Source: Sphingomonas sp. PP-F2F-G114-C0414 (lineage in GTDB: Bacteria; Pseudomonadota; Alphaproteobacteria; Sphingomonadales; Sphingomonadaceae). Taken from it: a stretch of 64,000 bases of DNA. The notes below the pieces were generated by a model, which did not search any database, had not been told where the DNA came from, and was given only the letters and a program-made list of their open reading frames with translations. Location of the stretch: assembly GCF_003688595.1 (NCBI RefSeq), contig NZ_RCWT01000009.1, forward strand, positions 1 to 64,000, read 5' to 3'. This document shows, piece after piece, positions 37,913 through 45,170 of this stretch; position 1 is the first letter of the stretch, and each line of letters opens with the position of its first letter. Position numbers and translations under genes: made by a program.

Positions 37913-39250
37913 TTACATTTTTACGTCCTCCCGCATGGTTGAGGATTTTTCGGCTCCGGTAGGGTTCCGGTGCATCGAACCCGGTGCGAGCTTTTCGATT
38001 TCCGAAATGATGCTCTCCAGAGCGCGGACGACGCTCGGAAATTCGCCGATCGCATATACCTCGGTCTGGCTTCCGGCGCGGTGGCCCATGAAGCCCTCCA
38101 GATCCCATTTCTCAGCGCCGCGGTTGCGGACGAGCGTCGCAAGGCTGTGGCGCAGCACATAAGGGCGCCATTCGCGGCCGGTGGGCATGTCGAGCTTCGT
38201 CAGCATCGTGTCCCAGGCGCGGTCGACGTCCTGCACGGGGCGGCCGTGATAGTTCACTAGCCAGCCGCGGCCCGATCGCTCGGCGGGTTTGAGTGCCATG
38301 TAGGTCGAGTATTCGGCGAATAGCCAGCGATCTAGCAGCGGGAGAACGGGTAGGAGCGCGCGGTGCTTCTTGTTCTGCGTGCGGCCCTGTGGGTTCAGAT
38401 CGATCGTCCCGGCGTCCGGCCACCATTGCTGGCGATCTGGAGCGACGCTGATATCTACAACCGCGCCCGGCCGCGCGATGGTGCAGACCGAAGCTACGAG
38501 AAACGCATGGAGCGAGCCGCGCTGGCGATCGGGCTCGGCCGCATAGGCGAACATCTTCGCGATTTCCTCGACGCCGATTCGCGTACGGCGCTGGCGCTGC
38601 ACCTGTCGGGCGGGAAGGGGCTTGTAGATCGGGCGCTTGTCCGAGCGCGGCGGCTCGGCGTTGGCGGCGTGGTTCAGGACCGCGATCAGCTGCGCGATCG
38701 ACGCCTCGGTCGCGGCTGGCGAGCGGGTGCGTGACACCGTGACCTCGCCCTTGCCGTTGCGCCATTCGACCGGCTGCAACCGCGACCAGGCACGGAACGC
38801 GTGGACGAACACGGACGAGCAGGCGGCCGCACAGCTGGTGGCGTGACCGAACCGGCCTTCCGCGCCCAGCGCCTGCTCGGCATCTAGGAATCCAACGACG
38901 TGCGCCAGCCGTCCGGCGATCGTGTCCGCCGACACGCGCGTGTCGCCCCATTCGATTTTATAATCCGCGATAGCGTCGGTCAGGAGATAGGTTTGCGCCT
39001 GCGCCAGCGATTGGCCGCAGGCGTGGCAGAAGGCCGGCGCCTCGCCCTTGTCGGCAAGGTAGAGCGTGTCGAGCGCAAGGATCGCAGTGGCTTCGTCTAC
39101 CGTACGCGTCGACGAGCTTCGCTCACGTTGCGCGGCGGAATCGTACCACCAGACATAGAAATACGGGCTGCGGCGGGTTCCGTCTGCTCGTTCGTCATGA
39201 GCGAGCCAGTATTTGCCCCGTTGATAGACCGGCGGCGTGCGTCGCGACAT
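37913..39250 (-). CDS. Tyrosine-recombinase integrase of the tRNA-Thr element
   Basis: The 445-residue protein has an N-terminal region with a cysteine pair (FCHACGQ near residue 75), a core-binding domain and a tyrosine recombinase domain. Catalytic residues fit CTIARPGAVVD (first arginine), YVLRHSLATLVRNRG (histidine-arginine box), FMGHRAGSQTEVYAIG (histidine and nucleophile tyrosine). It differs clearly from the two DUF4102 integrases near tRNA-Phe. Its 3' end abuts tRNA-Thr. The gene is last in a minus-strand run of overlapping small genes and should excise and insert the element. Confidence 0.9.
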   Translation of the reverse strand: MSRRTPPVYQRGKYWLAHDERADGTRRSPYFYVWWYDSAAQRERSSSTRTVDEATAILALDTLYLADKGEAPAFCHACGQSLAQAQTYLLTDAIADYKIEWGDTRVSADTIAGRLAHVVGFLDAEQALGAEGRFGHATSCAAACSSVFVHAFRAWSRLQPVEWRNGKGEVTVSRTRSPAATEASIAQLIAVLNHAANAEPPRSDKRPIYKPLPARQVQRQRRTRIGVEEIAKMFAYAAEPDRQRGSLHAFLVASVCTIARPGAVVDISVAPDRQQWWPDAGTIDLNPQGRTQNKKHRALLPVLPLLDRWLFAEYSTYMALKPAERSGRGWLVNYHGRPVQDVDRAWDTMLTKLDMPTGREWRPYVLRHSLATLVRNRGAEKWDLEGFMGHRAGSQTEVYAIGEFPSVVRALESIISEIEKLAPGSMHRNPTGAEKSSTMREDVKM

Positions 39251-39414
39251 TGTGTTCGTTCTTTCAGATATTCGGATTTAGCGCGGTGCGTCATGTCGAA
39301 GAGACCGAGGCTGCCGAGCAGATCGAGGTCGGCGGATTCGAGCCGGATGCCCTTTCCAAGCTCGGCGGCGCGGGCGAGTTTCTGGTCGAGCCGGACGATT
39401 GAGGGGGCGTTCAT
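39097..39414 (-). CDS. Small element protein overlapping the integrase start
   Basis: The 105-residue frame starts MNAPSIVRLDQKLARAAELG and has a helical, well-composed first 55 residues (LESADLDLLGSLGLFDMTHR). It then runs 154 bases into the integrase gene in another frame, where composition looks poor. The ATG overlaps the stop of the upstream gene (ATGA). Either it is truly an overlapping gene or the true end is lost by a frameshift. A role as a small DNA-binding or excision factor is possible from position only. Confidence 0.5.
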   Translation of the reverse strand: MNAPSIVRLDQKLARAAELGKGIRLESADLDLLGSLGLFDMTHRAKSEYLKERTQCRDARRRSINGANTGSLMTNEQTEPAAARISMSGGTIPPRNVSEARRRVR

Positions 39415-39728
39415 TGGATCGCCTCGCGCAGCTTGCGGGCGTGGGCGGGAAGCCGTTCGCCGCGCGACTCCCGCGCTGCAGCAGCGTCCTTAATGTTCGA
39501 GACTGACGTGCCGCGGTCCCCGTTGATCTTGAAGTTCAGTGTGGGGCCCCTGATGCACAGTTCGTCGGCCAGCTTGCCCTTGCCGAGCAATCCGGCCGCG
39601 GTATCGAGCCTCATCATCCGGACCACCGCGATCGGGAACGTGACCTGTTCCCGCTTTCGGGAACAGGTCGCTGACCGTGGCGGTGGGCCGAGTTGGCATA
39701 CTTGCGTGGGCGCGGCGCGGGTCATCAT
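39411..39728 (-). CDS. Hypothetical element protein, 105 residues
   Basis: The protein starts MMTRAAPTQVCQL at 39728 in an ATGA overlap with the upstream small membrane protein. Its C-terminal part (LGKGKLADELCIRGPTLNFK then INGDRGTSVSNIKDAAAA) has the look of a small DNA-binding domain in which sequence specificity could lie, but I cannot name a family. Stop overlaps the start of the next gene. Gene status is supported by three successive four-base overlaps in this run. Confidence 0.55.
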   Translation of the reverse strand: MMTRAAPTQVCQLGPPPRSATCSRKREQVTFPIAVVRMMRLDTAAGLLGKGKLADELCIRGPTLNFKINGDRGTSVSNIKDAAAARESRGERLPAHARKLREAIQ

Positions 39729-39958
39729 GCTGATCCACCCGCTGCGGGGTGATCGAGCGGGTGTGCCAGCCGCTGCTCTTGTAGAAAGCGTTTCGACAAG
39801 AGCGGCGGGGTGGCGGGGACATCTCCGAGCGCGAGGCCACAGATGCGTTGCCATTCCGGCGCGACCGTTGCGACGATGACGCCGAGCGCGGTCGCGCCGC
39901 CGCCTATGAATAGGCCAGTGCAGACGCCGTGGAGGATGGGCATCGTGACATGGATCAT
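39725..39958 (-). CDS. Small membrane protein of the element
   Basis: The 77-residue protein has one membrane segment (MPILHGVCTGLFIGGGATALGVIVATVA, about residues 6-33) and a soluble tail rich in leucine and proline. It may be a small inner-membrane protein of phage origin, but it has no lysis signature I can verify. Its stop overlaps the next start (ATGA), placing it in the same operon as the integrase. Confidence 0.55.
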   Translation of the reverse strand: MIHVTMPILHGVCTGLFIGGGATALGVIVATVAPEWQRICGLALGDVPATPPLLSKRFLQEQRLAHPLDHPAAGGSA

Positions 39959-40065
39959 GGGACAATCCTTGCAGGCAAAAGGGTGGCGGCACCGAAAGCA
40001 GGATCTTCCGGAGCTGCGGAGGGATGGTTCAGGACGGTCGCGGCAGCTCGGCCGCGGGAATCAGA

Positions 40066-40419
40066 TCAGGGGATTAGCCGGGGGATAGCGACTTCCGCCG
40101 CGTCTGGCGGATGGTCGTCATTGGCCGGCACGCGGTGGTCGTCGTTGGCCGGCAAGTGATTGTCGTCGTTAGCGGACTTCGAGCGCCATTGGCCGTATGG
40201 CAAGCGGATCGCCGGCTCCGGAATCATGCTCGGCCGCACAATGCGGATGATGAAGAGCCGCGCCACGATGACGTGACCGCATTTGGCGTTCTGGCAAATG
40301 TAGCGGACATCTCGCGGCAGCCGATCGATTTCAAAGGAGTCACAGGCGATCGAGCGCGTCAGGCAGTGCGGGCACACCATGGCCGGGATGCGCGGCGTAT
40401 AGCTTCTCCTCTTCGTCAC
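40066..40419 (-). CDS. Ogr/Delta-type zinc-finger activator
   Basis: The 117-residue protein matches the Ogr/Delta pattern: CPHCLTRSIACDSFEIDRLP, then RYICQNAKCGHVIVARLFII followed by RIVRPS. The four cysteines (CxxC, then CxxxxC) bind zinc. In phages P2/P4 these proteins activate late promoters. The C-terminal third is a lower-complexity tail containing three ANDD(N/D)H-like repeats. The GTG start at 40417-40419 overlaps the stop of the upstream gene (GTGA). In an element without late genes it may act on a helper phage. Confidence 0.8.
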   Translation of the reverse strand: MTKRRSYTPRIPAMVCPHCLTRSIACDSFEIDRLPRDVRYICQNAKCGHVIVARLFIIRIVRPSMIPEPAIRLPYGQWRSKSANDDNHLPANDDHRVPANDDHPPDAAEVAIPRLIP

Positions 40420-40931
40420 TGATGGGTCCCCCCGGTATTGCCCGACCCCGTCGACATGGTGGGACGAAGGAAATTTGGCAGGCGCCGACGAATGCGGCGC
40501 AGAACGCCGTCAACCTGCTGCGCCTTGACCAGCGCATGATGATGATCGCGCGGGGACGAACTGGGCTGGGCGGCGGCAAAAAGGGCGGAGTGCAGTTCTC
40601 CTGCCTTGTGGATGAAGTCGAGCGAATCCGCCACGAGCGCGAGGCGACAGGCTTCCTGCTGCTGGATCTTAATCCCGAGTTGCTGACTAAACGCGTCGCG
40701 GAACGGCGCATCCTCACCGCCTGCAAGGCGATGGGCGGTATCTAACGCCAGCGCTTGCATGAGGGTCGGCAGCGTTCCCGTGTCGGGGTCGGACCACTCG
40801 CGCATAGTCCGCGCGGAATAGTCGCGCTTAGTGAGCGCGGTGATGACGCGCGCAGCTTCGGCCGGGCCGATCTGCGCGAGAACCTTAGTCATCGCGTCCT
40901 GAAACGTATCGGGCGTGCGGAGCTTGGTCAT
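40416..40931 (-). CDS. CII-like phage regulatory protein
   Basis: The 171-residue protein begins MTKLRTPDTFQDAM and has the helical pattern of phage regulatory CII-type proteins (EAARVITALTKRDYSART, MREWSDPDTG, LPTLMQALALDTAHRLAGG). A basic C-terminal region follows (QQVDGVLRRIRRRLPNFL). It lies between a Cro-like and an Ogr-like gene and overlaps both by four bases. The CII assignment is based on composition, size and position; it is not certain. Confidence 0.6.
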   Translation of the reverse strand: MTKLRTPDTFQDAMTKVLAQIGPAEAARVITALTKRDYSARTMREWSDPDTGTLPTLMQALALDTAHRLAGGEDAPFRDAFSQQLGIKIQQQEACRLALVADSLDFIHKAGELHSALFAAAQPSSSPRDHHHALVKAQQVDGVLRRIRRRLPNFLRPTMSTGSGNTGGTHQ

Positions 40932-41224
40932 GCGCCGCCTTGTCGCTGCAAAACCGAACGCTGATGGCAATCGACCTTGCCATAGGGAGGAGGTAGGTCA
41001 GTTAAACGAGGCACGTCTGAGAGCCCATTAAGCGGAAATACAACGTCTAGGGCACTGATCTGAATGCTGAGTTCGCGGGCCTTTTCCAAAACCTCCGGCT
41101 GCCTGGTCGATGGAATACGTCCTGCGGTTTTCGAGCTTTGAACGGTGGACGACCGTTCAATGAGCGCAGCAGCCATCGGCCGGACGCCGTCAAATCGATC
41201 AAAGAGGTTGGAAGCCATGACCAT
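40928..41224 (-). CDS. Cro-like DNA-binding protein
   Basis: The 98-residue protein has a helix-turn-helix of the Cro/YdaS kind: NLFDRFDGVRPMAAALIERS, STVQSSKTAGRIPSTRQPEVL and EKARELSIQISALDVVFPLNG. Phage proteins of this layout oppose the CI-type repressor encoded divergently. The first ATG is at 41222-41224; a second in-frame ATG lies six bases in. Its stop overlaps the next start (ATGA). Confidence 0.75.
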   Translation of the reverse strand: MVMASNLFDRFDGVRPMAAALIERSSTVQSSKTAGRIPSTRQPEVLEKARELSIQISALDVVFPLNGLSDVPRLTDLPPPYGKVDCHQRSVLQRQGGA

Positions 41225-41282
41225 GAATAGCTATGTACGATAAAGTCGCACAGTATATCAACGGTTATTTCGTACAGACAGC
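41225..41282. promoter_or_regulatory. Divergent switch region with paired operator half-sites
   Basis: Between the Cro-like and CI-like genes, TGTACGA at 41234-41240 and TCGTACA at 41270-41276 are inverted copies with centres about 36 bases apart. On the minus strand TTGATA and TACATA are spaced 18 bases, a plausible promoter for the Cro-like operon. The arrangement fits a lysogeny-type switch. Confidence 0.55.
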
Positions 41283-41834
41283 GTGCGAAATTTTCGCGAC
41301 GTAGCACGCGTGGAACCCGCTGCTATCAGGCTCAAGAAACTGCGCGAGGCTGCTGATCCAGCTCTAAGCGTGCGTAAACTCGCGCAATTGCTAGGCATGC
41401 CCGCGTCGACGTACGCGTTTTACGAGGACCCGAAAAAATTTAAGAAGGCTTATCTGCCGATCGAACTGACAAAGTCGCTCGCGCAGCATTTGACACCTCA
41501 TGGCATAGACCAGTGGGATGTGTTGGCGCTGGGCGGCTTCGAGGAAACGAATGCGCCGACTATCGAGGCCAGTATCAAGCCCGTCGCGCAGTTCGCGACC
41601 ATGCAGGTCCTGTTGCCGGACGCGCGCGCTCTGGAGCGGATGTTTCTTGGAATTCTGAAGGCTTCGGAGGGCTTGCCGCAGGAAGCGCTCGCGCGTGAAC
41701 TCGCACAGCTGCTTCCCAGAGGGCTCGGGCTTCTTCAAGGGCCGCTCGTGTTCGAACAGACGGATGACGACGATGCTCCTCAAGCCGATCCTGAAGACGG
41801 TCACGACGATCGTCACGCGCGCCAGCGAGCATAG
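41283..41834 (+). CDS. CI/XRE-type repressor
   Basis: The 183-residue protein has an N-terminal helix-turn-helix: AIRLKKLREAADPALSVRKL then AQLLGMPASTYAFYEDPKKF (about residues 14-55). A C-terminal region with an acidic end (TDDDDAPQADPEDGHDD) follows. No LexA-type peptidase motif is apparent, so induction may not be RecA-dependent. The start is GTG 41283; a GTG 27 bases downstream is an alternative. It is divergent from the Cro-like gene and forms the right end of the recognisable element. Confidence 0.75.
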   Translation: MRNFRDVARVEPAAIRLKKLREAADPALSVRKLAQLLGMPASTYAFYEDPKKFKKAYLPIELTKSLAQHLTPHGIDQWDVLALGGFEETNAPTIEASIKPVAQFATMQVLLPDARALERMFLGILKASEGLPQEALARELAQLLPRGLGLLQGPLVFEQTDDDDAPQADPEDGHDDRHARQRA

Positions 41835-42509
41835 CGCAGGTTGTTTCACACCGAGCACATCCGCGCTCACATCGGGGCTGAGACTGGAAGACTAAAACCA
41901 TAACGCCGACTCATATCGTTCTTATTATGTTCCATTCCGTACGGTACGATTTCCAACAAAAATAGGGGGTGCCTGCGAAAACTGGCGTCCTCCAACATCA
42001 AGCTGCTCGACGCGATAGGATCCGATTGCGGAATGGGTCAGCTTGACGAGTTTTATGCTGAGCAGGTGTCAGCGATTGGTGGAAAGCGGACTGTCCGGTT
42101 TGGAGCAGTGGAATCGGCTAAGCCGCCGTTCGTTCACCATTCAGATGGTGCAGGACCTGCGTATCCGCGAAGTCGAGGCTCAGCGCACCCTTTTACGTTC
42201 GCGGCGCCGCAGCGGTGGTGACGGTCGTACGCGCGAGCGGCGCGGTGCGGAGGTGCCTGGGTGCTCGCTTTGACAGCGGCGCAACAGGGTTGGCAGCAGC
42301 TGGAACCATCGAGGACACCACCCGGTGATGGGCATGATGCGCATCACCTTGCTCCTATTGACAGGCGTGCTCTATTCATTCGACGGGCGAGCCGATGCTA
42401 CGGGCATGCCGGAGACGGCAGCAACCCGCTTCGCAGATCTGGGAACCATCCGCCGGCCCTACTCAGGTGCCAATTTTGCCCGGCAAGGTACCGGAGGCGC
42501 TGCAGAATC
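41835..42509. other. Gene-poor stretch right of the tRNA-Thr element
   Basis: No supported gene is seen in these 675 bases. A run near 41920-41970 is AT-rich and contains CGTACGGTACGA, related to the switch operators. A short phrase encoding VSAIGGKRT near 42067 looks like a dispersed repeat known from alphaproteobacterial intergenic DNA. The right attachment site of the element should lie here, but I found no copy of the tRNA-Thr 3' end. Confidence 0.4.
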
Positions 42510-43166
42510 CTAACCAATCACCAAGGAGCGATCCTTAAAATTCCGCTTCTTTCTGACGGCCATACGCTGCTGGGTCGCAATAACAGGTAATCTCCCGACT
42601 ACCGCCGACGAACGCGAAGATTGAGGGCTCAATAGCAGTTTCAGGTTCGTTCGGGCGCGCGACACCCTGCTTTTTACCGTCCCGACTGGAGACCCAATCC
42701 GGTCGGCAGCCTCATCGGGTGTCATTCCGGCAATAGCGACGAGATGGAGTGCTTGCCGCTGCCCTTCCGGTAATAATGCCATCGCCGCCGTTACTTTCGC
42801 AAGGTCGACTACATTGTCTTGGTTGCTACCGGTGGCAATGATAGCTTGCGACGAAACTTCGTCATATGGCCCATGGAATCGGTCGCGACGGCGTGCGGAG
42901 AAAAACAGGTTGCGCATAATCGTGAAGGTCCATGCGCTCAGGCTTGTGTCCGGGACGAACTGCGCCCGCGCTTTCCATGCGCGCAGCAGCGTCTCCTGCA
43001 CCAGATCTTCCGCCGCATCGGCATTCTGTGCGAGCGACCGGGCGTAGCGCTGTAACCGCGGGCTGATTGCGATCAACGACGACTCGAACGTCGCGCTCGC
43101 AGCGGCAACGCTGCTGGCAATGGACACGGGCAAAGAACTTTGCATATCGGTAGTTGCAGAAGCCAT
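42510..43166 (-). CDS. ECF-type RNA polymerase sigma factor
   Basis: The 218-residue protein has sigma region 2 (LQRYARSLAQNADAAEDLVQ, ETLLRAWKARAQF, WTFTIMRNLFFSARRR) and region 4 (LLPEGQRQALHLVAIAGMTP, DEAADRIGSPVGTVKSRVSR). It resembles the EcfG-like group but no anti-sigma or PhyR gene adjoins it. A 40-residue N-terminal and basic C-terminal tail (RKKRNFKDRS) are extra. The start is ATG 43164-43166; the longer upstream frame is non-coding. A TetR-type palindrome lies 26 bases upstream of the start. Confidence 0.88.
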   Translation of the reverse strand: MASATTDMQSSLPVSIASSVAAASATFESSLIAISPRLQRYARSLAQNADAAEDLVQETLLRAWKARAQFVPDTSLSAWTFTIMRNLFFSARRRDRFHGPYDEVSSQAIIATGSNQDNVVDLAKVTAAMALLPEGQRQALHLVAIAGMTPDEAADRIGSPVGTVKSRVSRARTNLKLLLSPQSSRSSAVVGRLPVIATQQRMAVRKKRNFKDRSLVIG

Positions 43167-43191
43167 GGATGACCTGTGATATCGACGCATA

Positions 43192-43210
43192 ACCGGACAA
43201 TGTGTCCGGT
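43192..43210. promoter_or_regulatory. TetR-type operator before the sigma gene
   Basis: ACCGGACA-ATG-TGTCCGGT is a perfect palindrome (8-3-8) in the gap between the divergent sigma and tetR genes. Its core CGGACA-N3-TGTCCG is repeated at 43899-43913 upstream of the efflux operon. It is probably the binding site of the TetR protein at 43347. Confidence 0.65.
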
Positions 43211-43346
43211 ATATGATGAGTGATAAAACCGGCGCCCACCAATGGTTCCCAATTTCTGGAATAAATGTGGCAAATGGCAGGAGACAATCTTGGTAGGCTC
43301 GAAGTGACGAAGTTGACTCATTCCTGTCGCCAAGGCTCGCCGTTCG

Positions 43347-43892
43347 ATGCGGCGTGATGCGAAGGTGCGGCGAGACGCGCTGATCGTTGCAGGGGCAGAG
43401 ATCTTTACCGAGCGTGGCTATAAGGTTCCGCTTGACGAAGTTGCCACGCGAGCGGGAGTCGGCCGGGGGACTTTGTATCGTAACTTTAAAGACCGCGAAG
43501 CTCTTGCGCTGGCGATATTCGAGTCGGAGATAGAACGCATCCAGCAGACCGTGGCGGCTGGGCATGATCTGCGGAAATCGATGATAGACGTTGCGCTGGT
43601 AACCGCCCGCGGCACGTCCCTGTACGCCCGTATCGCAGCGGATCTGGTTGCCGATACCGCGAACATGGCGGCCTTCAGAGCATTGGGTGATCGATTGGCG
43701 CAGGCGTTGGCGCCACTGGCGGATCGCGCGAGAGCGAGCGGCGATGTGGGCAGCGACACGGACGGATGGAAACTGAGCACCGCGCTTCGCATGGTGAGCA
43801 ATGTTTACCATGATTTTGACGATGAGGCGGTGGCGTTACGCAATCTGAACGATGCGCTGGACCTTCTGCTCGACGGACTCCGTCCTCGCTGA
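43347..43892 (+). CDS. TetR-family regulator of the efflux-Mla operon
   Basis: The 181-residue protein has a TetR DNA-binding domain: RRDALIVAGAEIFTERGYKV then PLDEVATRAGVGRGTLYRNF (residues 8-48). The C-terminal ligand-binding domain contains LYARIAADLVADTANMAAFR. It lies 92 bases upstream of the efflux operon, with an operator between, and is divergent from the sigma gene. It most likely represses its own region and the pump and responds to a pump substrate. The inducer is unknown. Confidence 0.88.
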   Translation: MRRDAKVRRDALIVAGAEIFTERGYKVPLDEVATRAGVGRGTLYRNFKDREALALAIFESEIERIQQTVAAGHDLRKSMIDVALVTARGTSLYARIAADLVADTANMAAFRALGDRLAQALAPLADRARASGDVGSDTDGWKLSTALRMVSNVYHDFDDEAVALRNLNDALDLLLDGLRPR

Positions 43893-43893
43893 C

Positions 43894-43918
43894 GTAAACG
43901 GACATCTTGTCCGCTTAC
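43894..43918. promoter_or_regulatory. TetR-type operator before the efflux-Mla operon
   Basis: CGGACA-TCT-TGTCCG at 43899-43913 is a perfect palindrome, and the outer bases GTAA and TTAC extend the symmetry to 43894-43918. It begins two bases after the tetR stop and is 66 bases before the emrA-like start. It shares its core with the site at 43192-43210. Confidence 0.7.
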
Positions 43919-43984
43919 GGAAAATGTCTTAAGTAGCCCTCGACACCGGCATCCGGCCCGGCCGGAGCAGCGACGAGGCAGACC

Positions 43985-45169
43985 GTGACAGAGCATGAAG
44001 ACGCGCACCGCGAGCCGGACGCTACGCTTGGCGAGGATGCGAGCGCGCAGCATGACGACGAAGGCGCGAAGAAAGGCCTGAGCCTGGGCGCGAAGATCAT
44101 TCTGACCGTGCTGGGCCTGGCGGTGTTGGTCGTCGGGGTCATCTGGTACGTGCGGTACGAATCAACCGGGAAATATCTGCAAGATACCAACGACGCGCAG
44201 GTTATGGCCGACATGGTAACGGTGTCGCCGCGGGTTGCAGGCTATGTTGCCGAGGTGCTGGTGCGCGATCATCAGGATGTGACGGCCGGACAGCCGCTCG
44301 CGCGCATCGATTCCCGCAGCTCAGAGGCGCAAGCAGCTCAGGCCAAAGCGCAGATCGCCGTGGCTGCAGCTCAGGCGGACAACGCTCGTGCGCAGATCCG
44401 CGAGCAATATGCGACGATCGATCAGGCCCGCGCCCAATTGGCGGCGGCGCGCTCCAAGGCGGCCTATGACGCTGGGGAGGTCGCCCGGTATCGGCCGCTT
44501 GCGGCGTCGGGTGCGGAGAGCCGGCAGCAATTGGTTCAACTCGAAGCGACCGCGCGTCAATCCGCTGAGGATGCGCGCGCGCAGGCGGCCGCTTTGACGA
44601 TGCAGCAGCGCCGCGTGGCATCGATCCAGTCCCAGGTGCGACAGGGTACCGCGCAGGGGCAGGCGGCGCGCGCGCAGCTCGACGCGGCCGATGTCGACGT
44701 CGGCGCGACGCTGATCCGCGCGGCTACCGCCGGCCGGATTGGCGACAAGACCGTCACGGTCGGCCAATATGTCCAGGCTGGAACGCGGCTCATGTCGATC
44801 GTGCCGCTCGACCGAATGTATATCACGGCCAATTTCAAGGAGACGCAGCTTGCACTGATGCGGCCGGGCCAGCCGGTCTCGATCGAGGTCGATGCCATCG
44901 ACGGGATCGCGCTGAAGGGCAGGGTCGAGAGCGTATCGCCGGGGACCGGGGCGCAATTCTCGTTACTGCCGCCGCAGAACGCGACAGGCAACTTCACCAA
45001 GATCACGCAGCGTGTGCCGGTGCGTATCTCGATCGAAGCGTCTCCCTCCGCCAAGCGCCTGCTCGTGCCGGGTCTCTCGGTCGTCGTGACGGTCGATACG
45101 ATCGGTGCCAAGGGTGAGCTCGACCGGATCCGCGACCAGCAAAAGCAGCTCGACCGCAAGGACCGCTGA
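43985..45169 (+). CDS. emrA: HlyD-family efflux adaptor (EmrA-like)
   Basis: The 394-residue protein has a cytoplasmic N-terminus, one membrane anchor (GAKIILTVLGLAVLVVGVIW, about residues 34-54), a lipoyl/barrel-sandwich part (MVTVSPRVAGYVAEVLVRDH then VTAGQPLARIDSR) and a long alanine-glutamine-rich helical hairpin (residues 115-240). The C-terminal beta barrel includes AATAGRIGDKTVTVGQYVQA. It bridges the MFS pump and the outer-membrane factor. The start is GTG 43985. It is first in the operon. Confidence 0.92.
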   Translation: MTEHEDAHREPDATLGEDASAQHDDEGAKKGLSLGAKIILTVLGLAVLVVGVIWYVRYESTGKYLQDTNDAQVMADMVTVSPRVAGYVAEVLVRDHQDVTAGQPLARIDSRSSEAQAAQAKAQIAVAAAQADNARAQIREQYATIDQARAQLAAARSKAAYDAGEVARYRPLAASGAESRQQLVQLEATARQSAEDARAQAAALTMQQRRVASIQSQVRQGTAQGQAARAQLDAADVDVGATLIRAATAGRIGDKTVTVGQYVQAGTRLMSIVPLDRMYITANFKETQLALMRPGQPVSIEVDAIDGIALKGRVESVSPGTGAQFSLLPPQNATGNFTKITQRVPVRISIEASPSAKRLLVPGLSVVVTVDTIGAKGELDRIRDQQKQLDRKDR

Positions 45170-45170
45170 G

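Noticed and set aside
42325..42513. 62-residue plus-strand frame with a hydrophobic start
   Set aside because: A signal-like MRITLLLLTGVLYS is present, but there is no clear ribosome binding site and it overlaps the sigma gene end; too weak to call.
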